Shown piece after piece: positions 8,883-18,388 of a stretch of DNA of 41,636 nucleotides. A program made the position numbers and the translations under genes. The stretch comes from an uncultured Pelagibacteraceae bacterium (GTDB lineage: Bacteria; Pseudomonadota; Alphaproteobacteria; Pelagibacterales; Pelagibacteraceae). The stretch lies in assembly GCA_902519945.1 (NCBI GenBank), contig CABYLY010000002.1, positions 109,356 to 150,991 on the forward strand, in the 5' to 3' direction. The notes under the pieces were generated by a model. The model worked only from the letters and a program-made list of their open reading frames with translations. It had not been told where the DNA came from and made no database searches. Position 1 is the first letter of the stretch. Each line of letters starts with the position of its first letter.

Positions 8883-9476
8883 TTAATTTTTTTGTATTCG
8901 TAAATCCTCAACTAATAAAATACTAGCAATAACATCTCCTACATCTAATATTTCTCTTGCTTCCTCAAGCACAAGATCTCTCTCATCAGATGTAATTGCG
9001 ATTCCATAAATATAAATCTTTTTTTTGTAAGTATCGATTTGATAATTGGTTGCTTTGATATTTTTATTCATTATTAGTGCTGTTCTTAACTGCGATGTAA
9101 TCAAAATGTCTTTTGCAGATTGCTGAAAGTTAAATTTTTCTTTTACCTTTATATCATTTCTCACTGACCTAACACCCTCTATTTCCCACGCTAATTTTGT
9201 TAACTTTAATTTTTCCTCTGGGTTGTCCACTTTACCTGTTAAAAAAATCCTACCATCTAATACTTTTGAATTAACAGATAAAATATAACTTTTATCTAAC
9301 AAAACAATTTTTGTTGATAATGTTTTTTGCATAATGGAGTCATCGATTTGAGTACCTACAGATCTTGGGTCGAAAGCGATACTAACACCAGTTCCAAAAA
9401 TACCTTTGGAAGAAACACCAGCACATCCAAATAGTAATAAAGATAAACAAAGTATTAATATTATTCTATTTTTCAT
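8883..9476 (-). CDS. BON-domain outer-membrane lipoprotein (YraP/DolP-like)
   Basis: 197-residue lipoprotein. The signal peptide ends in the lipobox LLFGC with Cys18 as the lipidated residue. Two BON domains follow (about residues 50-112 and 115-190), recognisable by SKVLDGRIFLTGKVDNPEEK and KKIYIYGIAITSDERDLVLEEA. The E. coli relative DolP (YraP) is an outer-membrane-associated phospholipid-binding protein needed for envelope integrity. The start overlaps the 3' end of rsmI by 11 bp, and the rsmI/BON pairing is common in Proteobacteria. yraN, which often sits between them, is absent here. Confidence 0.88.
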   Translation of the reverse strand: MKNRIILILCLSLLLFGCAGVSSKGIFGTGVSIAFDPRSVGTQIDDSIMQKTLSTKIVLLDKSYILSVNSKVLDGRIFLTGKVDNPEEKLKLTKLAWEIEGVRSVRNDIKVKEKFNFQQSAKDILITSQLRTALIMNKNIKATNYQIDTYKKKIYIYGIAITSDERDLVLEEAREILDVGDVIASILLVEDLRIQKN

Positions 9477-10332
9477 TTTTTATTTTTAAACAATAGTTGT
9501 AAACTTCTTTTTTTGAAATTTTGGTATTTTTGCTTATAATTTCTGAGATTTCTTTTGTAGTAAATTTATTTATCATTTTATTTATCATATACTTATCTGA
9601 TTCAGATAAAAAATGTGAGTTATTTTCTTTTATTTTTTTTTCAGACAGTACTAGTGTAAGTTCACCTTTTAATTCGAAATTAGTTTCTTCAATATTGTTT
9701 ACGTCGGCGCGTATATATTGCTCATAATATTTTGTCATTTCTTTACAAATTACAATTTGGCGATTTGGAAAATATTTTTTTAAAAATGGTATGATTTTTT
9801 TGAATTTTTTAGAGGATATAAAAAATATAATTGATGTGTCCAAATTAGATAAAACACTTATATCTTTAGCAATTATTCCTTTATTTTCCGGAAAAAATCC
9901 ATAAAAGAAAAATTTTCCTACAAAACCACTAATTGAGGCTGCTAAAGAAACTGAGGATGCGCCCGGCAAAGGAATTACATCAATCTTATTTTTTATGCAT
10001 TCATTTATAAGAATATTCCCTGGATCAGAAATTGTTGGAGTTCCAGCATCACAAATCAAAGAGACCAAGGATCCCTTGGTAAGAATGTCTAAGAATTTTA
10101 ACAAGTTTTTTTTTTCATTAAACTTATGATTTGTTAATAGTTTTGATTGGATTGCGTACTTATTTAATAAGATTTTTGATACTCGAGTATCCTCACATAA
10201 AATATATTCAGATTTTTTTAGTATATCAATTGCTCGCAAGGTAATATCACCCATATTCCCTAATGGGGTGGGGACTAAATAAAGCCCTTTTTTAGTTTTA
10301 TTATTATTGTAGAGTTTAGAACTTATGGGCAT
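9466..10332 (-). CDS. rsmI: 16S rRNA (cytidine(1402)-2'-O)-methyltransferase
   Basis: SAM-dependent tetrapyrrole-methylase-fold enzyme that 2'-O-methylates C1402 in the decoding centre of 16S rRNA. Family motifs: GLYLVPTPLGNMGDITLRAI (about residues 16-35), CEDTRVSKILLNKY, SLICDAGTPTISDPG (about 111-125) and PLPGASSVSLAASISG. 288 residues is normal. The last 11 bp overlap the downstream lipoprotein gene. It is divergent from the LpoA-like gene with a 32-bp gap (10333-10364), which leaves very little room for two promoters. Confidence 0.96.
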   Translation of the reverse strand: MPISSKLYNNNKTKKGLYLVPTPLGNMGDITLRAIDILKKSEYILCEDTRVSKILLNKYAIQSKLLTNHKFNEKKNLLKFLDILTKGSLVSLICDAGTPTISDPGNILINECIKNKIDVIPLPGASSVSLAASISGFVGKFFFYGFFPENKGIIAKDISVLSNLDTSIIFFISSKKFKKIIPFLKKYFPNRQIVICKEMTKYYEQYIRADVNNIEETNFELKGELTLVLSEKKIKENNSHFLSESDKYMINKMINKFTTKEISEIISKNTKISKKEVYNYCLKIKNEK

Positions 10333-10364
10333 AATTTTTAATAAAATAATACACTATCACTAAA

Positions 10365-11519
10365 ATGGTTAAATTTTTTAAAATTTTACTTATCACTTTT
10401 ATTTTTTTAACTAACTTTAATTTATTAGCTTATTCTGAGGATCCAAAAATCAGAGTTGGCTTATTAGTGCCTATGACTGGTGAAAATAAAAGTCTTGGTC
10501 AGCAATTGATAAAATCTACCAGAATCGCGTTAAAAGATATTGGCTCAAACAAACTTGAACTTTATCCAAAGGATAGTGGATCTGATGCTAATCAGAGTTT
10601 GAGGTCTGCATCAGAGCTCAAAGATATGGGAATAAAAATTATTATAGGACCTGTTTTTTATGAAAGTTTAACTTATTTAGATAAAGTAGAAGATGTAATT
10701 TTTATCTCCTTTACAAATAAAACTAAAAATATTCCTAATAATGTTATCAGTAGCGGTATTAATGCAACTTCACAATTGAACGCTATCAAAAAGTTTATTA
10801 AATCTAATGAAATTAACAAAACTATATTTCTTACACCAAAGATTGGATATGAAATAGAAATAAAAGATGCAATTAAAAAATCTAAATTAAATATATTCAA
10901 ACATTATATCTATGATACTGAGCCTACTAAACTCACAGCACAAATTGAGAAAATAACAAATTATAAAATTAGAAAACAAAATTTATTGGATGAAATTGAA
11001 AGAGTAGAAAATTCAGATCTTCCAAATAAAGAAATGCAATTAAAAAAGCTTGAAAAAAAATACACCATAGGAAATGTAAAATTTGACTCAGTCATTATTT
11101 CAGACTTTGATCAAAGCCTAAAGAGTGTGATTACCTCACTTTTATATACTGATGTTTCTCCAAAAGATAAGTATATAATATCTTTCAATCAATGGTTTGA
11201 TAAAAGCATTTTAGAAGAAACGAGCATACAACCAATTTTCTATCCATCAATAAATAAAAAAAACTTAGAGGATTTTGAAATCAAATATTATAAAGAATTT
11301 AAGGAGCAACCTAGTTATTTAGCATTATTAAATTACGATCTGGTAGGACTAATATATTATTTAACAATTAAAAATGGTCTCTCAGATATCGAAAAATTAT
11401 TTAAGAAAGAAACTTCCTTTAAAGGAAAAATTGGTATTTTTGACATAGAAAATAATAAGATTAATCACAGATTAAATTTTTACAAGATTGATAATGGTAA
11501 AATTAAAAAAATTTTTTGA
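10365..11519 (+). CDS. LpoA-like periplasmic binding-fold protein (penicillin-binding protein activator family)
   Basis: 384-residue exported protein: signal peptide of about 24 residues, then a type-I periplasmic-binding fold starting RVGLLVPMTGENKSLGQQLI. The dominant motif KIIIGPVFYESL is like that of LppC/LpoA and of branched-chain amino-acid binding proteins. Its position divergent from rsmI is the standard place for the alphaproteobacterial LppC/LpoA-like gene, which favours a peptidoglycan-synthase activator role over nutrient uptake; no transporter genes are nearby. No Cys lipobox is visible at the cleavage site (LLAYSED), so it looks soluble rather than a lipoprotein. The 3' end overlaps the convergent rdgB gene by 17 bp. 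Function is inference; fold and export are well supported. Confidence 0.75.
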   Translation: MVKFFKILLITFIFLTNFNLLAYSEDPKIRVGLLVPMTGENKSLGQQLIKSTRIALKDIGSNKLELYPKDSGSDANQSLRSASELKDMGIKIIIGPVFYESLTYLDKVEDVIFISFTNKTKNIPNNVISSGINATSQLNAIKKFIKSNEINKTIFLTPKIGYEIEIKDAIKKSKLNIFKHYIYDTEPTKLTAQIEKITNYKIRKQNLLDEIERVENSDLPNKEMQLKKLEKKYTIGNVKFDSVIISDFDQSLKSVITSLLYTDVSPKDKYIISFNQWFDKSILEETSIQPIFYPSINKKNLEDFEIKYYKEFKEQPSYLALLNYDLVGLIYYLTIKNGLSDIEKLFKKETSFKGKIGIFDIENNKINHRLNFYKIDNGKIKKIF

Positions 11520-12105
11520 TTTTCTTAAAAGCATTATATCTATGGTCTAATTTATATTTTTTTTCTGGTTTCATTTGACCAAAGGTTAAGTTACTTTTGT
11601 TAGGAATAAAAATTGGATCATATCCAAAACCATTAAAGCCTTTTGGCTCTTTTGAAATTGTACCCTCAACTTTACCAATTACACATGCTATTTTTTTTTT
11701 GAAATTAAAAATTGACAGAGCGCAAATGAAACGGGCTTTTATCTTTTTCTTTTTCCAGTTTTTGTCTTTTTTATCCAATTCTTTATAAACTCTTTTGATG
11801 GCTTTCTTAAAATCACTTTTTGCGCCTCCCCATCTTGCAGATTTTACACCAGGCCTTTTATTCAAAATATCTATCTCTAACCCAGAGTCATCTGCCAAAC
11901 AGATTAAATTAGATTTTTTAGAAAAGTATTTCGATTTAATTAAAGAGTTTTGTTCAAAGGTTTTGCCAGTTTCTCGTGGACTTTTTAAATTAAATTTTGC
12001 TGTGGAAAAAATTTTAATTTCTTTAGGCAATAAATTCCTTATTTCCCTCAATTTTCCCTTATTATTCGTACCTATTAAAAGTTTCCTAATTTTTTTTTTT
12101 GACAT
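11503..12105 (-). CDS. rdgB: RdgB/HAM1 family non-canonical purine NTP pyrophosphatase
   Basis: Hydrolyses XTP, dITP and ITP to monophosphates, cleaning the nucleotide pool. Signatures: LLIGTNNKGKLREIRNLLP (about residues 8-26), CLADDSGLEID (catalytic Asp), RPGVKSARWGG, GFGYDPIFIP, and a C-terminal LDHRYNAFKKI in place of the usual SHR motif. 200 residues is standard. It lies divergent from grpE with a 36-bp gap. In many Alphaproteobacteria rph and hrcA lie in this interval; both are missing here. Confidence 0.94.
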   Translation of the reverse strand: MSKKKIRKLLIGTNNKGKLREIRNLLPKEIKIFSTAKFNLKSPRETGKTFEQNSLIKSKYFSKKSNLICLADDSGLEIDILNKRPGVKSARWGGAKSDFKKAIKRVYKELDKKDKNWKKKKIKARFICALSIFNFKKKIACVIGKVEGTISKEPKGFNGFGYDPIFIPNKSNLTFGQMKPEKKYKLDHRYNAFKKIKKFF

Positions 12106-12141
12106 CTAGAAATTTTTGATTTTCTTACCATATAAGCTCAT

Positions 12142-12789
12142 ATGGAAAAAGAAGAAAACCAAAGCATAAAAGAAGATAATATTGATCAAGAGAAAAATCA
12201 GACAACTGATCCACAGTCAAATCTTGAAGATATAGAAGTCAAAAAAGATAGTGATGAGCAAAAATCAGAGAAAACTCCAGAGGAAAAAATTTTAGAACTT
12301 GAAGATAAAATTACTAGAACTTTTGCTGAAATGGAAAATCAAAGAAGGAGATATGAAAAAGAAAAAGATGAGGCTTTTGAGTATGGAGGTTTTGTTTTTG
12401 CAAAAGAAGCTCTCGCTTTAATAGATAATCTTGAGAGATCAAAACAAATTTTAAAAAATGATAATGCGTTAAAAGATACTGAGGCTTTAAAAAAGACCTT
12501 AGAACATTTTGAAATTATTAATAAAGATTTATTATCAATCTTTTCAAAAAACAATATTGAGCAAATTGAATGTCTAAATAAAAAACTAGATCCAAATTTG
12601 CATCAAGCAATGTTAGAGATAGAAGATGATCAAAAGGAACCTGGTACAATTATCCAAGAAATACAAAAAGGTTTTAAGATAAAAGACAGACTATTAAGAC
12701 CTTCGCTTGTTGGCGTTTCGAAAAAACCTGACAATAAGGACAAAAAAAATGAGGAAAATAAAGAAAAATCTGACGGAAATAATGATTAG
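12142..12789 (+). CDS. grpE: GrpE nucleotide exchange factor for DnaK
   Basis: Homodimeric co-chaperone that releases ADP from DnaK. 215 residues: an acidic disordered N-terminus (1-45), a long coiled coil (about 48-105, EKILELEDKITRTFAEMENQ), and the C-terminal beta domain with DPNLHQAMLEIEDDQKEPGTI and RLLRPSLVGVSKK, then a charged tail. First gene of grpE-dnaK-dnaJ. The upstream gap holds TATAAG at 12131-12136, only 5 bp before the ATG. If it is a -10 element the mRNA would be nearly leaderless; otherwise the promoter lies within rdgB. Identification is secure. Confidence 0.96.
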   Translation: MEKEENQSIKEDNIDQEKNQTTDPQSNLEDIEVKKDSDEQKSEKTPEEKILELEDKITRTFAEMENQRRRYEKEKDEAFEYGGFVFAKEALALIDNLERSKQILKNDNALKDTEALKKTLEHFEIINKDLLSIFSKNNIEQIECLNKKLDPNLHQAMLEIEDDQKEPGTIIQEIQKGFKIKDRLLRPSLVGVSKKPDNKDKKNEENKEKSDGNND

Positions 12790-12794
12790 TTCAA

Positions 12795-12822
12795 CTTGTA
12801 GAATTAAATTTAACACCTATAT
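12795..12822 (+). promoter_or_regulatory. Probable RpoH (sigma-32) heat-shock promoter of dnaK
   Basis: CTTG at 12795-12798, exactly 17 bp of spacer, then CCTATAT at 12816-12822. This fits the alphaproteobacterial RpoH consensus CTTG-N17/18-CYTATNT at every specified position. Transcription would start near 12829, giving a leader of about 16 nt that contains an AGGT ribosome-binding motif (12833-12836) before the dnaK ATG at 12845. No CIRCE inverted repeat (the HrcA operator) is visible here or upstream of grpE. Confidence 0.7.
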
Positions 12823-12844
12823 GGAGATTAATAGGTAACAAAAT

Positions 12845-14770
12845 ATGAGCAAAATAATTGGTATAGATTTAGGAACAACAAACTCTTGTGTTGCTATTAT
12901 GGAAGGTAGCCAGGCTAAGGTTTTGGAGAATGCTGAAGGGGCAAGAACAACTCCGTCTGTTGTAGCTTTTACAGAAGAAAATGAAAAATTAATTGGTCAA
13001 CCAGCCAAAAGACAAGCCGTTACAAATCCAGAGAATACTATATTTGCAGTAAAAAGATTGATAGGAAGAAACTTTGAAGACTCCACTGTTAAAAAAGATA
13101 TTGAAGCAGCGCCATTTAAAATTGTAAATTCTGAAAAGGGAGATGCGTGGATTGAGGCTAAGGGTGAAAAATATTCACCATCCCAAATCTCAGCTTTTAT
13201 ACTTCAAAAAATGAAAGAGACAGCTGAAAAATATTTAGGTCAAGCTGTTACAAAGGCAGTAATTACAGTTCCTGCATATTTTAATGACGCACAAAGACAA
13301 GCGACTAAGGATGCGGGAAAAATTGCTGGTTTAGAAGTTCTTAGAATTATTAATGAACCTACTGCAGCGTCTTTAGCGTATGGCTTAGATAAAAAACAAA
13401 ATAAAAAAATTGCAGTGTATGATTTAGGTGGAGGAACTTTTGACGTATCAATACTTGAATTAGGAGATGGTGTATTTGAAGTTAAATCTACAAATGGTGA
13501 TACTTTTTTAGGTGGTGAAGATTTTGATAATGCTATCGTTGAATATTTAATTAATGAGTTTAAAAAAGATAGTGGTATTGATTTAAAATCAGATAAACTA
13601 GCTTTACAGAGATTAAAAGAGGCTGCTGAAAAAGCAAAAATTGAACTATCTGCAGCTGAACAAACAGATATAAACTTACCTTTTATAACTGCTGATAAAA
13701 CAGGTCCAAAACATATTAATCTTAAAATGACTAGAGCAAAACTTGAAGCGCTAGTTGAGGATTTGATAGCTAGAACAATTCCACCTTGTAAAACTGCTCT
13801 TAAAGATGCTGGAATTTCAGCAAGCGATGTTGATGAAGTAGTTATGGTTGGTGGTATGACTAGAATGCCAAAAGTTATCGATGAAGTAAAAAATTTTTTT
13901 GGTAAAGAACCAAATAAAAGTGTTAACCCTGATGAAGTTGTTGCAATGGGAGCTGCCATTCAGGCAGGAGTTTTACAAGGTGATGTAAAAGATGTTCTGT
14001 TGTTAGATGTAACTCCTTTATCTTTAGGAATCGAAACTTTAGGTGGAGTATCAACAAAACTTATTGATAAAAACACAACTATTCCGACGAAAAAAAGTCA
14101 GGTATTTTCTACCGCTGAAGACAACCAACCAGCTGTTTCTATAAGAGTTCTTCAAGGGGAAAGGGAAATGGCAACCGATAACAAATTATTAGGTAATTTC
14201 GAGCTAGTTGGTATTGCACCAGCTCCAAGGGGGGTACCACAAATTGAGGTTACTTTTGATATTGATGCTAATGGAATTGTTAATGTTTCAGCAAAAGATA
14301 AAGGGACTGGTAAAGAACAAAAAATTCAAATTCAAGCTTCAGGTGGTTTAAGTGACGAGGAAATCGAGAAAATGGTTAAAGACGCAGAAGCTAATAAAGA
14401 AGCAGACAAAAAGAAAAGAGAGTCTGTTGATGTAAGAAATCAAGCTGATACTTTAATTCATTCAACAGAAAAAAATCTTAAAGAGCATGGATCTAAAATT
14501 TCAGATGCAGATAAAAAGGCAATTGAAGATGGATCTAGTGCGTTGAAAGAAGCATTAAAAGGTGAAGATACTGAAGATATTAAGAAAAAAACTGAAACGC
14601 TAGTACAAGCTTCAATGAAACTTGGTGAAGCTATTTATAAATCACAACAAAGCACTAAACCTGATTCTAAAAAAGATGATGGTAATGATGAAAAGGGAAA
14701 AAAAGACGATAATGTTGTCGATGCGGATTTTGAGGAAGTAAAAGACGAAAATAAAGAAAAAAGCGCTTAA
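12845..14770 (+). CDS. dnaK: Molecular chaperone DnaK (Hsp70)
   Basis: ATP-dependent Hsp70 chaperone. 641 residues: the ATPase domain begins [14 protein letters not shown] (about 4-17) and contains [12 protein letters not shown] and [13 protein letters not shown]. The substrate-binding domain (about 390-510) starts near [14 protein letters not shown]. The helical lid is followed by an acidic tail ending [13 protein letters not shown], the conserved co-chaperone-interacting end. Preceded by its own heat-shock-type promoter within the 55-bp grpE-dnaK gap and followed after 28 bp by dnaJ. A long open frame antisense to it is a codon-bias shadow. Confidence 0.99.
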   Translation: MSKIIGIDLGTTNSCVAIMEGSQAKVLENAEGARTTPSVVAFTEENEKLIGQPAKRQAVTNPENTIFAVKRLIGRNFEDSTVKKDIEAAPFKIVNSEKGDAWIEAKGEKYSPSQISAFILQKMKETAEKYLGQAVTKAVITVPAYFNDAQRQATKDAGKIAGLEVLRIINEPTAASLAYGLDKKQNKKIAVYDLGGGTFDVSILELGDGVFEVKSTNGDTFLGGEDFDNAIVEYLINEFKKDSGIDLKSDKLALQRLKEAAEKAKIELSAAEQTDINLPFITADKTGPKHINLKMTRAKLEALVEDLIARTIPPCKTALKDAGISASDVDEVVMVGGMTRMPKVIDEVKNFFGKEPNKSVNPDEVVAMGAAIQAGVLQGDVKDVLLLDVTPLSLGIETLGGVSTKLIDKNTTIPTKKSQVFSTAEDNQPAVSIRVLQGEREMATDNKLLGNFELVGIAPAPRGVPQIEVTFDIDANGIVNVSAKDKGTGKEQKIQIQASGGLSDEEIEKMVKDAEANKEADKKKRESVDVRNQADTLIHSTEKNLKEHGSKISDADKKAIEDGSSALKEALKGEDTEDIKKKTETLVQASMKLGEAIYKSQQSTKPDSKKDDGNDEKGKKDDNVVDADFEEVKDENKEKSA

Positions 14771-14798
14771 CTGACATCTATCTGTCCAGGTTATAGAC

Positions 14799-15938
14799 AT
14801 GGCAAAAAGAGATTATTATGATGTCTTAGGTGTTAACAAAAGCGCAAGCCCAGAAGAATTAAAATCAGCCTACAGAAAATTAGCAGTAAAATACCACCCT
14901 GATAAAAATCCAGGTGACAAAGTCGCCGAAGATAAATTTAAAGAAGCTAGTGAAGCCTACGGTGTCCTTTCTGATAAATCAAAAAAAGAAAACTATGATA
15001 ATTTTGGTCACGCTGCTTTTGAAAATGGTGGTGGTGGTCGAGGTGGTTTTGGAGGTTTTGGTGGTTTTAGCGGAGCTGATTTCTCTGACATTTTTGAGGA
15101 TTTTTTTGGCGATTTCGGCGGTGGCGGAAGAAGAAGTTCTAGAGGAAGAAACTCAAATAATAGAGGCTCAGATTTAAGATACGATCTTTCTATAACATTG
15201 GAAGAAGCATATTCAGGAAAAAAACAAAATATACAATTTTCGACATCTGAAAAATGTAATACCTGTAAGGGTAATGGATCAAAACCAGGATATAGTCCAG
15301 ATAGATGTACATATTGTGGAGGAAATGGAAGAGTCCGTTCTAATCAAGGATTTTTTACTGTACAACAAACATGTCCTCAATGTGCTGGAAGTGGTGAAGA
15401 AATTACTAACCCTTGTACAGATTGTAGTGGACAAGGAAACAAACAAACTTCTAAAAAAGTTTCAGTTACTATTCCTAAAGGTGTCGACGATGGTACAAGA
15501 ATAAGACTTGCTGGAAAAGGTGAAGCTGGAACAAGAGGAGGTGCTAGCGGAGACTTATATTTATTTATCAACGTTAAAAATCACGACTTATTTAAGAGAT
15601 CAGATGTAAATCTTTTTTTTGAATTTCCAATCTCAATTGCAGATGCAGCATTAGGGACAACAATTGAAATTCCAACAATTGATGGAAAAAAAGCAAAGAT
15701 TAAAATTCCTGATGGCACTCAAGATGGTAAACAATTTAGATTAAAAGGAAAAGGAATGCCTTTCATGAGACGTGGTGATTATGGAGACTTATATGTACAA
15801 GTCAAAACAGAAGTTCCAGTATATTTAAATAAAGAGCAAAAAGAGTTATTGGAAAAATTCAGAAAAATTGAAAATGAAAAGTCTAATCCAACAATTAAAA
15901 AATTTTTTCAAAAGGCTAAAAGTTTCTGGAATAGTTAA
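14799..15938 (+). CDS. dnaJ: Chaperone protein DnaJ (Hsp40, type I)
   Basis: Stimulates DnaK ATPase and delivers unfolded substrates. 379 residues in the full type-I architecture. The J domain (1-70) has YHPDKNP. A Gly/Phe-rich linker (about 75-115) is followed by the zinc domain with four CxxCxGxG repeats ([32 protein letters not shown]). Two beta-barrel substrate domains then end near KSFWNS. Third gene of the grpE-dnaK-dnaJ set. The 88 bp that follow separate it from dapB and contain a possible dapB promoter. Confidence 0.98.
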   Translation: MAKRDYYDVLGVNKSASPEELKSAYRKLAVKYHPDKNPGDKVAEDKFKEASEAYGVLSDKSKKENYDNFGHAAFENGGGGRGGFGGFGGFSGADFSDIFEDFFGDFGGGGRRSSRGRNSNNRGSDLRYDLSITLEEAYSGKKQNIQFSTSEKCNTCKGNGSKPGYSPDRCTYCGGNGRVRSNQGFFTVQQTCPQCAGSGEEITNPCTDCSGQGNKQTSKKVSVTIPKGVDDGTRIRLAGKGEAGTRGGASGDLYLFINVKNHDLFKRSDVNLFFEFPISIADAALGTTIEIPTIDGKKAKIKIPDGTQDGKQFRLKGKGMPFMRRGDYGDLYVQVKTEVPVYLNKEQKELLEKFRKIENEKSNPTIKKFFQKAKSFWNS

Positions 15939-15981
15939 AAACCAACTTAACTCCAATTTTTAAAAAAATATTTATTTAGCC

Positions 15982-15987
15982 TATAAT
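15982..15987 (+). promoter_or_regulatory. Possible -10 element for the dapB operon
   Basis: Perfect TATAAT in the 88-bp dnaJ-dapB gap, 40 bp before the dapB ATG. The hexamer at the matching -35 position (15959-15964, TTTAAA) is poor, so this is only a plausible sigma-70 promoter. It would start the dapB-nth-kinase-oxygenase run independently of the heat-shock genes. Confidence 0.35.
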
Positions 15988-16026
15988 ACTTGCTACTATT
16001 GTGATAGCTTCTTATCTTATCTAAAG

Positions 16027-16803
16027 ATGAGAAAAATTAATTTAGCTATCACTGGATGTATGGGCCGAATGGGTCAACAAATACTAAGATCAGCAAATTC
16101 AGATAAAGACTTCAACATATCAGCTCTCACAGAAAGTAGAGAAGTAAATAAAAAAATAAATCGAATAAAAATTGAAAATAATTCAGAAGTTTCCTTCAAG
16201 AAATCTGATTTAATAATAGATTTTACAGTTCCTAAATGTACTTTTGAAGTGTTGAACATTGCATCAAAATTAAAAAAAAGAGTTGTGATAGGAACAACAG
16301 GTTTTACAAAGAAAGAGGAAAATTTAATTAAAAAATTCTCTAAAAAAATACCTATTCTTAAAGCTGGAAACATGAGTTTAGGTATAAATCTTTTAATGTA
16401 CCTAACAGAAATTACCTCTGGTTCCCTTGGAAAAAATTTTAAAAGTAAGATATTTGAGGTTCATCACAAACATAAAAAAGATTATCCTTCAGGAACCGCT
16501 TTAATGTTAGGCAAAGGAATTGCTGTCGGCAAAAATAAAAACTTTTACGATTTAATTGGAAAAAAATATTTGAATAAAAAAAATTTTCCATATGGAAATA
16601 AAATTAATTTTAATTCACTAAGAAGAGGTGAGATTATTGGTGAACATGAAGTAAAATTTTCAAGTGGAAAAGAAATTATAACATTAAACCATGAGGCTTT
16701 TGATAGAGCTCTATATTCAGAGGGTGCTTTATCTGCAGCAAAATGGTTAATGAATAAAAAACCTGGTCTATATTCAATGAGAGATTTAATGAATTTCAAG
16801 TAA
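16027..16803 (+). CDS. dapB: 4-hydroxy-tetrahydrodipicolinate reductase
   Basis: NAD(P)H-dependent reductase of the diaminopimelate/lysine pathway. The Rossmann motif is AITGCMGRMGQQI (about residues 7-19). Further motifs are VVIGTTGFT, LKAGNMSLGINLL and the catalytic/substrate segment EVHHKHKKDYPSGTA (His pair and Lys). 258 residues is normal. The stop overlaps the nth start by 1 bp (TAATG), so translation is coupled. Four tightly packed plus-strand genes follow from here. Confidence 0.96.
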   Translation: MRKINLAITGCMGRMGQQILRSANSDKDFNISALTESREVNKKINRIKIENNSEVSFKKSDLIIDFTVPKCTFEVLNIASKLKKRVVIGTTGFTKKEENLIKKFSKKIPILKAGNMSLGINLLMYLTEITSGSLGKNFKSKIFEVHHKHKKDYPSGTALMLGKGIAVGKNKNFYDLIGKKYLNKKNFPYGNKINFNSLRRGEIIGEHEVKFSSGKEIITLNHEAFDRALYSEGALSAAKWLMNKKPGLYSMRDLMNFK

Positions 16804-17456
16804 TGAACGAAGTTCAAAGAGCAAAAATTGTTTTAAAACTTTTAAATAAAACTTATCCAAAAATAAAGGTCCCTTTAAAAAGTAGAAATGTTTTCACTCT
16901 ATTAATTTCTGTGCTACTTTCAGCACAGTGTACTGATGTAAATGTAAATAATGTTACCAGAAATATTTACCCAAAATATTATAAACCTATTCATTTTAAA
17001 AAATTAGGTCGAAAAAAAATTGAAAAATTAATTAAAAAGATTGGAATTTTTAGGATTAAAGCAAAAAGTATTTATAATCTCTCAAAATTGTTAATTGAAA
17101 ATCACTCAGGTAGAGTTCCAAAAACATTTGAAGAGTTAGAGAAACTTCCTGGTGTTGGTCACAAAACAGCGAGTGTAGTGATGTCTCAAGGTTTTGGTTA
17201 TCCCGCTTTTCCAATTGATACTCATATTCACAGACTTGCCCAAAGATGGGGTTTAACCAATGGAAAAAATGTTGTGCAAACAGAGAAGGATTTAAAGAGA
17301 CTTTTTCCAAAAAAAAATTGGAACAAATTACATCTCCAAATAATTTATTATGGCAGAGAATATTGTAAAGCAAGAGATTGTTTTGGAATATCTTGTAAAA
17401 TTTGTACCACTTGTTATCCTAATAGGAAAAAACCTCTTAAGACAAAAAAAGCTTAA
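16803..17456 (+). CDS. nth: Endonuclease III (DNA glycosylase/AP lyase) with atypical Fe-S cysteine spacing
   Basis: Bifunctional base-excision-repair glycosylase for oxidised pyrimidines. The helix-hairpin-helix LPGVGHKTASVV (catalytic Lys near 122) and IDTHIHRLAQ (catalytic Asp near 139) are intact, as is LLSAQCTDVNVN. The C-terminal [4Fe-4S] region carries five cysteines (about 188, 193, 198, 201, 204), spaced C-x4-C-x4-C-x2-C-x2-C. The E. coli spacing is C-x6-C-x2-C-x5-C, although the total span of 16 is the same. Starts inside the dapB stop; followed after 1 bp by the kinase gene. Confidence 0.93.
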   Translation: MNEVQRAKIVLKLLNKTYPKIKVPLKSRNVFTLLISVLLSAQCTDVNVNNVTRNIYPKYYKPIHFKKLGRKKIEKLIKKIGIFRIKAKSIYNLSKLLIENHSGRVPKTFEELEKLPGVGHKTASVVMSQGFGYPAFPIDTHIHRLAQRWGLTNGKNVVQTEKDLKRLFPKKNWNKLHLQIIYYGREYCKARDCFGISCKICTTCYPNRKKPLKTKKA

Positions 17457-17457
17457 T

Positions 17458-18387
17458 ATGAGAATTTTAGGAATAGGCAATGCTATTGTTGATGTAATTT
17501 GTAAAGTACAGGATGATTTTATCAAAAGAAATAAATTAACCAAAAGTACGATGAAACTCATTTTTGATGAAAGTGAATTCAAAAAATTATTATCAGAATT
17601 AACAATTGAAAAAACTGTATCAGGTGGATCTGTTGCAAATTCTATTGTTGGATTATCCCAACTAGGTAATGAAGTTGGTTTTATTGGAAAAATTTCTGAT
17701 GATAATCTAGGAATAAAATATGAAGAGGGATTAATCAAAGAAAAAGTTGAATATCTGTATAAAAAGAAAAAAGAAATATTACCTACAGGCACCTGCTTAA
17801 TACTAATTACTCCTGACTCTGAAAGGACAATGATTACATACTTAGGCACAGCTAGCAAAATAAATGAAAAAGATATTGATGGGGATATAGTCAATAAAGC
17901 TGAAATTACTTTATTAGAAGGTTATCTTTGGGATGAAGGTGAACCAAAAAAAGCATTTGATAAAGCAATTCAAAACTCGAATATAACTGCGATGTCTTTA
18001 TCAGACTTGTTTTGTGTAGATAGGCATAGAGATAATTTCTTGGATCTTGTTAAAAATAAATTAGACATTGTTTTTGCTAATGAACAAGAGATAATGTCTT
18101 TAATTAACGCTCAAAAATTTGATGAGGTAATTTCTTTTGCAAAAACCTTAAACAAAGTTATAATTATCACTAGAGGTGCAAATGGGTCAATGGGAATAAA
18201 AAATGATAAAGTTTTTGAGTTTCCGGCTAAAGAAAACTTGAATATAATTGACTTAACAGGCGCAGGTGATTTATTTGCAGCTGGATTTTTAAGTGAATAT
18301 ATAAAAAAAAAGGAAATTAATGAATGTTTAAAACAAGGTACAGAACTTTCCTCAAAAATAATTCAAATTTTAGGTGCTAGGATTTAA
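17458..18387 (+). CDS. PfkB-family carbohydrate kinase, adenosine-kinase-like
   Basis: Ribokinase-fold kinase. The glycine motif GGSVANSIVGLSQLG (about residues 59-73) and the PfkB signature DLTGAGDLFAAGFL (about 265-278, with catalytic Asp in GAGD) are complete. Alphaproteobacterial relatives are usually labelled adenosine kinase, but nucleoside, sugar or inosine substrates cannot be told apart by eye. The open frame extends 36 codons upstream, to 17350 inside nth. I choose ATG 17458 (MRILGIGNAIVDV) because the family starts there and it lies 1 bp after the nth stop. Complete, 309 residues. Confidence 0.88.
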   Translation: MRILGIGNAIVDVICKVQDDFIKRNKLTKSTMKLIFDESEFKKLLSELTIEKTVSGGSVANSIVGLSQLGNEVGFIGKISDDNLGIKYEEGLIKEKVEYLYKKKKEILPTGTCLILITPDSERTMITYLGTASKINEKDIDGDIVNKAEITLLEGYLWDEGEPKKAFDKAIQNSNITAMSLSDLFCVDRHRDNFLDLVKNKLDIVFANEQEIMSLINAQKFDEVISFAKTLNKVIIITRGANGSMGIKNDKVFEFPAKENLNIIDLTGAGDLFAAGFLSEYIKKKEINECLKQGTELSSKIIQILGARI

Positions 18388-18388
18388 A

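Noticed and set aside
13240-13959. 239-codon open frame antisense to dnaK
   Set aside because: Lies wholly within dnaK; its low-complexity Ser/Leu-rich translation with no domain is the usual codon-bias shadow of a conserved gene.
17350-17457. N-terminal extension of the PfkB kinase into nth
   Set aside because: The added 36 residues do not fit the family; ATG 17458 has the canonical N-terminus and sits 1 bp after the nth stop.
17328-17894. 188-codon open frame antisense to the nth/kinase junction
   Set aside because: Covers two well-supported genes on the other strand and resembles no protein family.
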